Shown here piece by piece: positions 50,478-61,409 of a stretch of DNA of 64,000 nt. The notes beneath the pieces are model-generated. The model was not told where the DNA came from and made no database searches. It saw nothing but the letters and a program-made list of their open reading frames with translations. The stretch's first letter is position 1. Every line of letters starts with the position of its first letter. The stretch lies in NCBI RefSeq assembly GCF_900964775.1, contig NC_041808.1, positions 2,929,595-2,993,594 of the forward strand. The letters run 5' to 3'. This stretch comes from Scleropages formosus (lineage: Eukaryota; Chordata; Actinopteri; Osteoglossiformes; Osteoglossidae). The position numbers and the translations under genes were made by a program.

Positions 50478-50845
50478 ACTTACATTTATTTATTTAACAG
50501 ACGCTTTTCTCCAAAGTGACTTCAAATGAACTCTATGTAGTGTTACTATCAGTCCACACACCTTATTCACCGGGGTGATTTACGCTGCTAGATACACTAC
50601 TTACACTGGGTCACTCATCCATACAGTGGAACACACACACTCTCTCTGTGTCACTCACACACTATGGGGAACCTGAACAGCACATCTTTGGACTGTGGGG
50701 GAGGAAACCAGAGCATCTGGAGGAAACCCACACAAAACAACATGCAAACTCCACACAGACTGAGCAGGGATCAAACCCATGTCCTCTCGCACCATCCAGT
50801 CACTGTGAGACAGCAGCGCTACCTGCTGTGCCACTGTGCTGCCAC
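50478..50845 (-). repeat. DANA-like SINE
   Basis: Tail TTTAACAGACGCTTTTCTCC, GATACACTACTTACACTGGG block, GAGGAAACCAGAGCATC core and tRNA-like head TGTGAGACAGCAGCGCTACC. An (AATG)n run follows at 50854-50880. Confidence 0.75.
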
Positions 50846-51146
50846 TCATGGGTGAATGAATGAATAAATGAATGAATGAAAATACAGAATTAAAATACAA
50901 GACAGAAACAATTTTTTTACAAATATTACAAAACATGCCAACGCAAACATTGTAATGCATAAAAATACTTTTTAACCTGGAATTGTAATTATTTTTAGTT
51001 GACGTGTTTTCATCGCACAGGAAATAATGGTAATGTGACCTGTTTTGTGAGGAAAGGCTGTATTATGACTTGTTTTCAATGCCTCTTGTACTCGGACCAT
51101 TATTTCAGCAATTGGGAACATAAACACTGTCAAAATTCATTGGCAT

Positions 51147-51338
51147 GCGGCAGCTGGTAGTTTAGTGGTTACAGCTGCTGCTTTTGGACCCCCGGGTTGC
51201 AGGTTGAACTCCCACCTCTAGCTGTAGTACCCTGGAGCAAGGTACTTACCCTAAATTGCTCCAGTAAATTTACCCAGCTGTATAAATGGGTACGTAATTT
51301 TATGTCACTTTGGAGAAAAGTGTGACATGTGAGTAAAC
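51147..51338 (+). repeat. V-SINE-like SINE downstream of ush1g
   Basis: GCTGGTAGTTTAGTGGTTAC head, GTAGTACCCTGGAGCAAGGT and TTACCCAGCTGTATAAATGG body, TTTGGAGAAAAGTGTGAC tail; it ends about 110 bp from the ush1g stop. Confidence 0.8.
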
Positions 51339-51449
51339 GGGAGTCTCGTGTCCCCAAACCCTAAAAGACCACAGGAGTGAATTCTGACAAAGCAGAAGAC
51401 GAGAAGATGTGCTGTGAACCCACACAGAAAACACTCACGCAGTTGGCAC

Positions 51450-54400
51450 TCACAGGTGTGTGTCCTGGATGCCACCTGGAGCTTCCAGGGTCTCCTTCCT
51501 GCGCCTGCAAGCCTCCAGGATCTTCCTGCGGGGCCCCAGTGGGACGTCGATGCCCTCGAGGTCACTGTCGGAGCACAGCAGCAGAGCCTCCAGGTCGATC
51601 TTCTCACCACAGAGCATAGTAAGGAGCTCGCTAGTGCCGTGTGCAGCGAGGAAGGCTTCCAGCGGAGCAGTCTTGGGCGTAACATAGTTATCATTATCAT
51701 CATCGTCATCCAGGTCTGCCTCGTCCCAGGGCACCTCCCACAGATCATGCTCCTGCAGGCTGCTAATACTTCTGTCCAGGCTGGAAGATCTCTGCAGGCC
51801 CCAGAGTTGCGTTGACAAGCTATCCCCCGTGCCGTCCCCAGCCCTAGCGTAGCTGCGTCGGAACACCACGGTACCCAGGCCTGGCCGTTTGAAAAGCGAC
51901 TCGTGACCCGAGTCGGCGCTGGCCTCCGAGCCAGTGAGGTCGACCCCGTGTAGCCCCGGGTCGCTCATGGCACGTGAGATGGCATCGTTACCGAAGGGGA
52001 ACATGTTGCGAATGCTGAGGTGTGAGGGTGTCTCTCTGGTGCCCGCATAGGTACCCTGCTTGAGGAACATGACGTCGCGACCCAGCTGCAGGCCCGACAG
52101 TGAGCGCACACTGCGGCGCCCGTCCTCTGACACAAGGAAGCTCCCGTCTGCCTGCTTCTTTCTCTCCAACTTCTTCTGGATTTTGGTCTTGCTCTTGGTA
52201 GTAGAGTGCAGTGTAGCCTTAGGGTACGTCACAAACACACACACAGAGCTTAACTTTAATCAACAGTAGTGAAGAATGATTAACAGAGTTCCACAGTTGT
52301 CAGCAGCAGTCAGAACAGGTCAACAGAATTTAAAACCAGTCAAGACAGGTCAACAGTGGCTAAAAGTGGTTAAGAGTAGTCAAAAGAGGTCAAAAGCAGC
52401 CAAGAATGGTCAACAGAACTCAAAACCAGTCAAGACAGGTCAACAGAGGTCAACAACACTCAAGAGTGGTCAACAAGTGGGTTTCCAGCTACAGAAACAA
52501 AACAAAACAGATACATGCAAATTAAAAATAACAAATGATGCTGGTGTGGTAACTGACCTGGGAGAAGGAGATGTTGGTGGTGGAAACGCCAAAGTGGCTC
52601 AGGGTTCCACATCTTGCGTAACTGGAGATGCCAACAACGTCATTACTCTTGAACTCCCTCTGGTGGCCACGGCGCTCCTGTCTCCGGAGCTGCTTACGCT
52701 GCACCTTCAAGCACTCCTGGATGCGGCGCTGGGCGGCCTGCATTGCCCGTTCCTTCAGTTTCACCACCAGCTTGGGGTTGAGCACCATCTGCCTCGTTGC
52801 CACCGAGTCAAGGTAGCGCACGCAGTCCATGCGGCTGTGGGCGGCGGCGGCGTTCAGTGGTGTGTGGTACTCATTGTCCAGGCACCACACGTTGGCTCCA
52901 AAGGACACCAGGAAGGAGATACAGTTGAGGTGGCCATTGGCAGCTGCCAGGTGGAGCGGCGCGTTTCCCCAGAGGTCACACTTGTCGGGGTCACCCCTGA
53001 GGGGAGAGGTAGATATGGGGGGTAATGGGAACTGTGATGAGAAGATTCATCGACCAACAACAACAACACTGTGTTCAACTGACAGGCAACATTGTTCACT
53101 GCTTATTTTCCAACTTTATTAAACTTATTAAAGTATTAAAAACTCACGAGATACACAGTACATCTCCACAAAAGACATTTCACAATGAAACAATCCCAAC
53201 AACCATCATCATTAAAAGATAGATAAGATAAAAAACAAAAAGATAAGATAAGATAAGATAAGATGATACTTTGTCACTGAATGCAATACAATGAAATTTT
53301 GTGTGGCAACCCTCAGAAGAACAGCAGCAGAAAGAACACTTGAAAGAAAGAAAGAAAGAAAGAAAGAAAGAAAAAGAAGAATTTGATTGAAACTTTGGAG
53401 TCCTCAGCCCTTAGCAGCCTTGTGGGGGGGTGGATGTCGGGGAGAAATGGAGGCAGCAGCTGGCTTTTGTGATCAGTTTTCTCCGGCTGGGCAGGGAGGG
53501 GTGTGATGGAGGCCACAGCTCTGGGAGGGAAGCTGTTCCTCAGTCTACAGGTGCGGGATTTTATTGTCCTGAACCGTTTGCCGGACGGCAGCGGTTCAAA
53601 CAGGGAACGTCATTAATTTCCACAAAAGCCCGTCATTACAAAAGTCCTATCCTCATTTCCATACTAGAGGGATTCTGCAAATAAAAAAAAAAAAAGCAGT
53701 GACAAGAATAATTTCCTACACGGCAGGATTCAAACCTTCACCTTCCAAAGGCAGCAACTTTAACCACTACGCCACCTACTGGCCTCATCCCACTTCGGAC
53801 TGAATAAGAACAGCGAGTTCATTGCTGACTTGCGCCTGGTGTCGTGAATCGCGGAGCCGAACCCGTGGTCATGCTATCCTTCCCTCTGCTAAGGAGGAAA
53901 GAGCGCCATTGTGGGGGGTCCGGGGGCAATAGAAAAAGGCGTGCGCTATCGCAGGGTGGGGCATTGTAAACGAGCTATCAGATTCTCCACCGGGGAGGTG
54001 GGAACTCTCCTCCTCCACACTTGACCCTGCAAGTCAATACGTAAAGGAGCAACTCCAAAGCCTTCGGACAAACGGAGACTTATCGCCCCGGAACGTGACC
54101 TTACTTCCTCGGCCCGAACAATGTCGTCTCTCCTGTTTCCGTGCGGGATTGAATGGCGGCCGTTGTGAGGGCGGGAGGGTGGGGTGGGGTGGGGTGGGGT
54201 GGGGTGGGGTGCTGCACCTCTGCTAATTAGGGACCCAGACATGGTGTTTTACACTAAGTGATCCAGGCTGTGTTTGCGCAGAGGACAGAGTTACACACCC
54301 ACCTGAGGGCCTGTTGGGTTCCTCTCGAACTTCACGCGACACCTGTGATTGAATTAAACATGGCTATAAATTATGTCCCTGGAGATGTTCCAGCTGTTCA

Positions 54401-55503
54401 ATCATAGCAGGAGGGCAAGGTGACTTTTAACCCTGAGGCATATTGGATATCGTCATAAAACGGTACCAGTGTCCATATCAGTCTCAGCAGGAGGCTGTTT
54501 CAAGACCCTCCCAACCACCAACGAGCGCTGGGTTCAGTCAGAACCGAAACAAACGACACCTCTCACAGTAACGAAAATAGTTACTGAAGAAATTATGGAC
54601 TTTTATTTATCCACAGATTTCTTATTCCTCTTATTCCTTCCTTTCTTAGCAACGCATTGTACGTAAATCCGAAACATTGACGGTATTTTAAAATGTATGG
54701 AGTCCATATATCATAAGCAATCCTGTCTGCGCGGCTGACCGGTCTCGCGGAGCTAAAAGCACAGCGTGTGTGGAACTGGTGTGAAAAGAAGGTGTGTCGG
54801 TGAGCACTGATGGATCAGTGTGGACGGATGTTAATATCACTTGTGAACATGTCCATTAGAGACAGAGAACGTGGTGAGGACGTTCAGAGGAGATCCAGTC
54901 AAGAAAAAAGATGCGAAACAGACAAAGGATCGTATTTGGGGGCGGGGGGGGGCTGACCATCCACCACCTCCGTGACCTTTCTCTTTAATTTATTTCAGGC
55001 TATTAAAATTCAAGCAGAGGAGGAGAAGTCATGTGGTGTCCAAGGAAAGGGCAGCTGGAGGAGGAGTTAATGGAGATTGGAACTCATTGATGGATCATAA
55101 CTCATGTGGTGCTAAAGGGCTGGGGAAGACATGGCGTGGGGTGGGGGTGGGGGGGCGGGTATCTGTCAGCAATGAGGGAAATCGCACAGTTCAGGTTAAA
55201 TATGTATATATGAATGAATGAATTAATGAATGAATGAGACAATCACTGAAGCCCCATTTGATTCAGACCGGAAGCTCGACTGAAAGAGAGAAACAGCAGC
55301 AACTTATTATTACACTTCAACAGCACAGCTTTATATTGACAATTATTTCTAAAGAAATATTTTAGTCACCACAGGGCCCCCCCTCAACCTCATCTAACGG
55401 TCGCATTCAGGTTTTATTGCTGTATGGCACCTTCTTCTCTGTATCTGCTGCAGCTGGGATGACCAGTAAGTGGCCCTTAGGAATGTACAGCACTTGTGTC
55501 TAA

Positions 55504-55540
<37 letters not shown>

Positions 55541-56095
55541 TATAGAATTCTCAACAATCATTTGTATATGTACAGTAAATATTCTACATAAATTATTCTC
55601 ATAAATATTATTTGTCATACAATTAACCAAGACTGGAAGTGATTTTAGTCTTTTTTTTGCGCTCCACAGGCTTTTTGGCACTTTATTTTTATATTTTAAG
55701 AGGTTTTGCCCACTGTGCACCCCACTATGAGACCCACTGTCTCTGTGTGTTACTCACCCCCCCCCTTCCTGAATTTTACCATTTTTATTTTCATTCAGAT
55801 TTTCTCCGTGCAAAACCACCAGTTGCCCCCCCCAGGCTCCACTTTCTATTGTAATGTAATATTAGCAGAATTATACTCTACGTGTTCGTACAAGATCCGA
55901 TTTTCAATTTATGCAATTTTTCCTCATAAAAAAGTCGATCATTTATCATTTATTACATTGACCGATTGATATTGATCAGAATATAAATTATTAAAGCACC
56001 GTTGTGTGTCGCGTCCAAAAAAAAAAAGAAAAAAAAAATCACAGACAAGCTATTTCAGTTACACCGGCCTTATATAAACTCTGTCCACAAATCAT

Positions 56096-56157
<62 letters not shown>

Positions 56158-56388
56158 TGATGGGACCACGCGCGGTGTTCAGTCGCGGCGGAGCGCTCCC
56201 GCGATCCACGGACCCACTCACCCCCTGGCCACGATGATGCGCAGCGCGTCCACGCTGCCGTGGTGGGCGGCCCACATCGTGGGGGTCATCCCGTCCTCGT
56301 CGGCGCGGTTCAGATCTCTGCGGGTGGCCTCCTTCAGAGGGGACACGTATCCGTCCCGGGCCGCCCGGTGGTACCTGTCGGCGGACAT
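51450..56388 (-). CDS. ush1g: USH1G/Sans scaffold protein, three exons
   Basis: Sans is the ankyrin-SAM scaffold of the Usher type 1 complex; it links harmonin, cadherin-23 and myosin VIIa at hair-cell stereocilia tips. Exons (minus strand): 56388-56222, 52996-52558 and 52217-51450, in frame, 457 residues (human 461). Exon 1 gives [13 protein letters not shown] and [16 protein letters not shown]; exon 2 completes the ankyrin repeats ([31 protein letters not shown]) and the basic helix ([16 protein letters not shown]); exon 3 has the central region ([40 protein letters not shown]), the SAM domain ([18 protein letters not shown]) and the C-terminal PDZ ligand DTHL (DTEL in human), which fits binding to harmonin. 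The exon 2-3 join falls at FSQ/ATLH. Intron 1 is about 3.2 kb. The otopetrin gene lies head-to-head, as in human. Confidence 0.95.
52290..52490. repeat. degenerate ~10-nt minisatellite in ush1g intron 2
   Basis: About 18 variants of a decamer near GGTCAACAGA / AGTCAAGACA / GGTCAAAAGC, covering most of the 340-bp intron between ush1g exons 2 and 3. Confidence 0.8.
53215..53610. repeat. dispersed repeat fragment with simple-sequence flank
   Basis: (AGATA)n at 53220-53263, then CAATGAAATTTTGTGTGGC, a (GAAA)n run (53343-53371), and GGGAAGCTGTTCCTCAGTCT / CTGAACCGTTTGCCGGACGG blocks that I recall as widespread in fish genomes. The family was not determined. Confidence 0.5.
53722..53790 (-). repeat. 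SINE head fragment
   Basis: GGATTCAAACCTTCACCTTC ... CAACTTTAACCACTACGCC: the tRNA-like head of the V-SINE-like family, reversed, without its tail. Confidence 0.5.
53830..54250. promoter_or_regulatory. GC-rich block inside ush1g intron 1, possible internal promoter
   Basis: Contains GAATGGCGGCCGTTG (about 54150-54164), which matches the YY1 AANATGGCGGC motif, followed by a (GGGGT)n run at 54178-54211. The CpG content is higher than in the flanks. Speculative. Confidence 0.3.
54178..54211. repeat. (GGGGT)n G-rich repeat
   Basis: About six GGGGT units, more than four G-runs, so a G-quadruplex could form on the plus strand. Confidence 0.85.
55510..55540. repeat. (CA)n microsatellite
   Basis: About 15 CA units in ush1g intron 1. 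Confidence 0.9.
56097..56153. repeat. (AAT)n microsatellite
   Basis: About 19 perfect triplets, some 70 bp past the 3' end of ush1g exon 1. Confidence 0.95.
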
Positions 56389-58715
56389 GGTAAGTGGCGC
56401 CGCGCGCGCTGCGCGCGTGTCCCTCCTCCGCCACCGGGGGGCGGGTGGGGGCTTGATAGAGCCGGGGAGTCGTCATAAAACTGGGAGTGGTCTGCGAGAG
56501 AAACACACCCTGGACCCCCCCAACCCCGGTCGGGGGTCCGAGCGATCAGGCCGCGTCTAAATCCATACTTTGATCAGACTCGAGTATCCAAGTTACCGCT
56601 CGCGGACTCGAGCTCAGTAAACAGTGTACATTGAGGTACAAACACGACGGAGCGCGGCGGTAGCGCGTGCAGTGACCATCTTTTACAATGTTCCGCGTAA
56701 CTTTTTTATTATTATTATTGCTAAAAAAATTAAATACACATTTGACCAGTTTAAACGCAAACTTGCATTTTTTGGAACCTTGGATTTCGGATTCAAAAAC
56801 TTTACAAACGAGCCGCCTGAATCAAAGTCCTCGGGAGACGCGTTTCTGTGGGCGTCTTTGATCTGTGTGAAGAAAAAAAAAACAAACTCTTTGATCTTCC
56901 TGCAAAATACAAAGACACGTGTAATGGGCAAAAATTATTATAATTATTATTTTTTCACTTTATCCTCAAATAGGAACAGCGCTGATGAGACTCGAACCCG
57001 CAGCCGGCGGTCAACGTTTTTGCTCAAAACACTTTTGTGAGGTCATCAAAGGGTAGCCTGAACTCATTAATGAGTAATAATAATAATAATATCATTAATA
57101 ATGAGAATAATTATTATATTATCTGTCACGATCATAACTAATATTGGTTACAACAGCTGCCTTTGAATCCGAAGGTTTCCGTTTCGAATCCCACCTCCAG
57201 CTCTAGTACCCCTGAGCAAGGTACTTACCCTTAATTACTCCAGTAAAATTACCCAGCTGTACAAATGGGTTAGTAGCCTTAAGTATCTCAACAGTGTAAG
57301 TGGCTTTGGATAAAAGTGTCAAGTAAATGTAATTGTTAATAAATTAATGATGGTCAGAGTAGGATGTTTTGATTAGGAAACAACTAGTTGGTCTCAACTC
57401 ATACTTTTCTGATCTAATTAACAGTTTGGAGAAAAAGAAAAAAAAAAGATTTCTTCTACAGAAAATACAGGTTTATGAAAGTTTGGTCACCAGAACACCT
57501 GAAATGACCCAGTTAGTGGGCAACAGAGTAACTTTTGTGTGCCCATGCAGTGAGCACTTAGTGCCTCTTAGATGAGCTCCAGATGTTCCAGCTGTAGCTG
57601 ATCAGTTGAAATGATCTGTTTGACCAACTTGCACCTGGATCATCTGGAACATTCTTGTCCCACCAGCTCTAATCCAGATAGCTAGAGATGGATTATGTCT
57701 CCTTGTCAAGCAGGTTTGGGTTTGATGCTCTCATGTTTATCTTCTCCAAGATCAACAGGTTTAAACCAGCTGCAGCTTCGTGGTTCTGGATCACGAGAGG
57801 AACTGAGGCTACAGCTCCTGTTCTCTCAGTCTGCTGTTGGGTCCTGTGACTGAACCAAACATGTGATGTTGTATGATGACTGAAACACGTGTTCCTGCCT
57901 CTTAAAAGCCTGACCCAGGCCAGTGGTCCCTGTCTTGGTTTGGGCTGTGGTTCAGATCCAGGCTGGGTTCTGCCCTCACTTGCTCCATGAGACTCATTAC
58001 TCCATCGCTTACTACGCAATACCAGACATCTTAATCTTTTAAAAAGGTGGAGTATTAGTGTGGGTGAGACTGGGTGGAGAATGTGTGTAGTTGAGGGTGG
58101 TATATTACTGTGTTCTATATGGCGAAACAGGGAAAAACACAGGCAAGTGTTGGGTGACTCCTCCGCAAGCTGATTGGTTAGGAATGTTTTGAGAGGAACT
58201 TATTTGCCTGCCATTGTGCCTTGTAGTTGTATAAGGGAAGCTGGAGAACCTGTTTTACTGCAGGCCGCCTCCGTGCACAGCGGAAGCCCCCCGCCTCGTG
58301 GACGCCCACAGGTGCTGCAAGTCTTGACAAATTTATGGACATGTGAGAAGGAAGATTCCTGCGAAAAGCGAGGACTGGAGGGGTAATGAAACCGTGGCGT
58401 GTGATCGATCTCTCGCTCTTTCGTGGGCTCCGTGCCCTGCTGCTCTAAACAGCGACCTGGGAAATCGTTCCGATGCTCAGGGTGAAGTTGTCTGAGGGCC
58501 ACGCTCACGTAGCCTGAGACTTGGGAGGGACAGGGAGGTCTGGACTACCTGCCCACTTATTGTTTCTTCACCCTGGGAGGACAGCTAGGGAGAGGGGGTG
58601 GGGGTGAGCGAGATAAAAGCATGAGGACGAGAGAACGGTGTGAGAAGTTCCTACGGCAGGAAGCAAAGGGAGCGTGAGAAAAGGAAGGATATCGAGGAAA
58701 GGAGCAAACGGCAAA
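56389..58715. promoter_or_regulatory. ush1g/otopetrin head-to-head intergenic region
   Basis: 2.3 kb between the two start codons. GC-rich near ush1g (to about 56600). A V-SINE-like copy lies at 57146-57333. At 57580-57891 seven CANNTG E-boxes occur in 312 bp (CAGATG, CAGCTG, CAGTTG, CATCTG, CAGCTG, CATGTG, CACGTG). No coding exon is seen; non-coding first exons of either gene may be present. Confidence 0.35.
57146..57333 (+). repeat. V-SINE-like SINE
   Basis: CAACAGCTGCCTTTGAATCC head part, GTTTCGAATCCCACCTCC B-box, TGAGCAAGGTACTTACCC, TTACCCAGCTGTACAAATGG, tail AAAGTGTCAAGTAAATGTAA. Confidence 0.75.
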
Positions 58716-59724
58716 ATGAAAGCTTTGCACCAGAACAGTGAGGAGGTGGTGGCCGACGGCTCGGACCAGGATGCGCTCAGCGAGGCGGACGAGGAGGTTG
58801 ACGATTGCGTTCAGGGTTTCTCCGATGCCACGGATGACGCCGCCGCTGAAGCGAGCCCTGAAGAATGGATCCCCGAAGGGAGACGGCTGCTCTCCGGCCT
58901 GCTGGGGCTCAACGTGGTCATGCTCGGAGCCGCCCTGGTGGCCGCGGGGGCCTTCAATCGGCAGGGGCTGCTGCACCAGGAGCCCCAGATCTTCATCCTC
59001 GTGCTGATGGGACTCGGCGTGCTCTGGATGTTGTGGTACCTGCTCTGGGCTCGGAGGCAGCCTGGCCGCCCCCCCGACAAGGACCACCACGCCGGGGGCA
59101 TGACTGTCACAGGTAACCGCCGACCCCCTGGATGGGGATGCGGGACTCCAGCTGTGTGGAAGTGAATAAACCCAGTCTGTCTACCTTTGACACCAAATGG
59201 GTTGTTAATTCAGTACCAGAGGAGGTGTGAATTTGTGATAAAGGTGCAGGTGGTTCTTTATTAAAATTCATGTCCATATCAAACATTGATATCCAAGTTT
59301 TTTTTTTAGATTTTAGTTTGGTTTTTTCCAGCCCTGTTTAAGGGGACCAACATATGGCTTTCTGAAGCTCTGCCCAGCACACCTCCTCAGTCTGATCAAG
59401 GTCCTGACAGACAAGATTAATTGGCCTTATAACTTAACTTGCTGGGGGAAAAAAAAAAAAATTACACAATTAAAACCATGTTTAGCTGAACCCGTTAGAC
59501 GACGACTCATTGAGAATGTTTCAGTTACATTAAACTGAACTGATGCTGAGAAAGATGCATTGTAATATTTAATTCTTGCAGGTGTGTCCCTGTAAAATAT
59601 TCCCTGTGTTTGACAGCTCAAGTATGAAACACTTTTTTTATTTTGACAAGGATTAAACTACAACCTGACCAAAGCATATGAATGATGGTATGCAGTTATT
59701 TAACTACTGATTAGTGGAAAACAT

Positions 59725-59763
<39 letters not shown>

Positions 59764-61347
59764 TCATTTCTATGATGTACTACACAATAGAATTCTTTAG
59801 CTGCTTGTTTGACTGACTTGTTTGTGTTGTTGCCATAGCAACATGATCAGTGGTTGTTAATGAGAACTGGTTTTCTGCTATTAACCATGTGGGTTCGAAC
59901 ACTTTCTAACTCGGGGCAGCAGCAGGTGGCTAGTAGGGTGGGGACAAACCTCTATCATCAAATTCCAGCCTCCTGCTGCAGTGTCCTCCTTGAGCAAGGC
60001 ACTTACTCTGAATTGATGCGGTAAAAGTTACCCTGCTGCGTAAATGTGTTAATCAGTGTAAGTATTGTGGTGAACAAACTTCGCATTGTAAGTTGCCAGG
60101 GAGAATGGTGTCAGATTTATGAATAATAAATGCTATCTCATCCTCACCCCCCCCCCCCCCCCCATGGCAGTGGTACTCGTGATCTTCTCAGCCTTCAGCC
60201 TGGTGCTGCACATCTTCAGGATGGGCTATTTTGCCATGATGGCGCCCTGCAAGCCCCTCGCCAAAGTCCTGCTGCCCTTCGTCGAGTTGGTCTTCCTGGG
60301 GTTGCAGGTGGGGTTTGGTCCTGGGACGACCCGTTCCCTGTTTCTCACACGCTCGTAGAATAAATGCATGCATCGCAAACAAAAATCACAAGAGGATGCT
60401 GTGACTCCAGTTGCCTGCTTGAACCTGAGAAATTCAGTTCACCCTGGATCTTTGAAGTGGCAAAGTGTATGGTGGTGGGGTTTTTGTCAAAAGGAATCAC
60501 AGCACAACACTCAAGTACAGGAAGAATTTAAAGTGCTATTTGCTGTTGCAGAAATTAATCAGTGTACAGTACCATGATTGGATTTTAGCTTCATTGCTGT
60601 ATAGTTGGCAAAAACTCCACATGCAGCTTCAAATTCCTCATAGGAGTCACCTGACACCCGCTGTTGTACTCGCCACATGTTAGAAGGGGCGTGTCAGAAC
60701 TGTTTTGCTGCAGTCACATGGCACCGTATTTTTACTGCTGTTCGCATGTTGCGGTTGTTTGGCGTCTCACGTGTTTCCCTCTGCTTGATCAGACCTACCT
60801 GCTGTGGGCTCACTCCAAGGACTGCATCCACAAGCACAAGGTGCTGACCAGGTGATGTCATTCATCCTCACATCAATCCCCGTTTCATTCGCATGACTTC
60901 AGCATGTGATCTTTCAGCTGCTGCTATCAGACATGGAGTGTTTGAGTGGGAGCGTCTTAATGAGAGTGGTGTGTGTGGGGTCGGTCTCTCAGGTCTGGCC
61001 TGATGCTGATCCTGTGCTCAGACCTCCTGCTGTGGCTCAGCGCTGTGACCGAAGACACTGTTCACATGGAGATCGAGCTGGAGAGGGAGAACCAGAACTT
61101 CTCCTCTCCAGAAAATGATGCCGAGGACCCAGACAAGGGTGCGCTCATCAACATGTCACTATCACCTAACACCGTGGTTTCCATTTGTGTGCCTCACAGC
61201 ACCTGTGCTCTGGCTTTGGATATGGGTTTGAAACTCTGTGTGGTGTTCACATGTTCTCCCCATCTTCAAATGGGTTTTCTTCAGGTGCTCTGGTTTCCTC
61301 TCACAATCCAAAGATATGTTTTCATGTGTATTGGTGACTCTAAATTG

Positions 61348-61409
<62 letters not shown>

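Larger units (their letters stand above)
48382..51140. other. fads6-ush1g spacer
   Basis: Begins with the GC-rich fads6 5' region (to about 48950), then neutral sequence. A decayed reverse V-SINE fragment lies near 49400-49480. No gene is recognised; several 60-110 codon frames look like chance. Confidence 0.5.

Noticed and set aside
52276-53025. 249-codon plus-strand frame with GQQ/KPVKTG repeats
   Set aside because: The repeats come from the intronic decamer array and the rest is antisense to ush1g exon 2.
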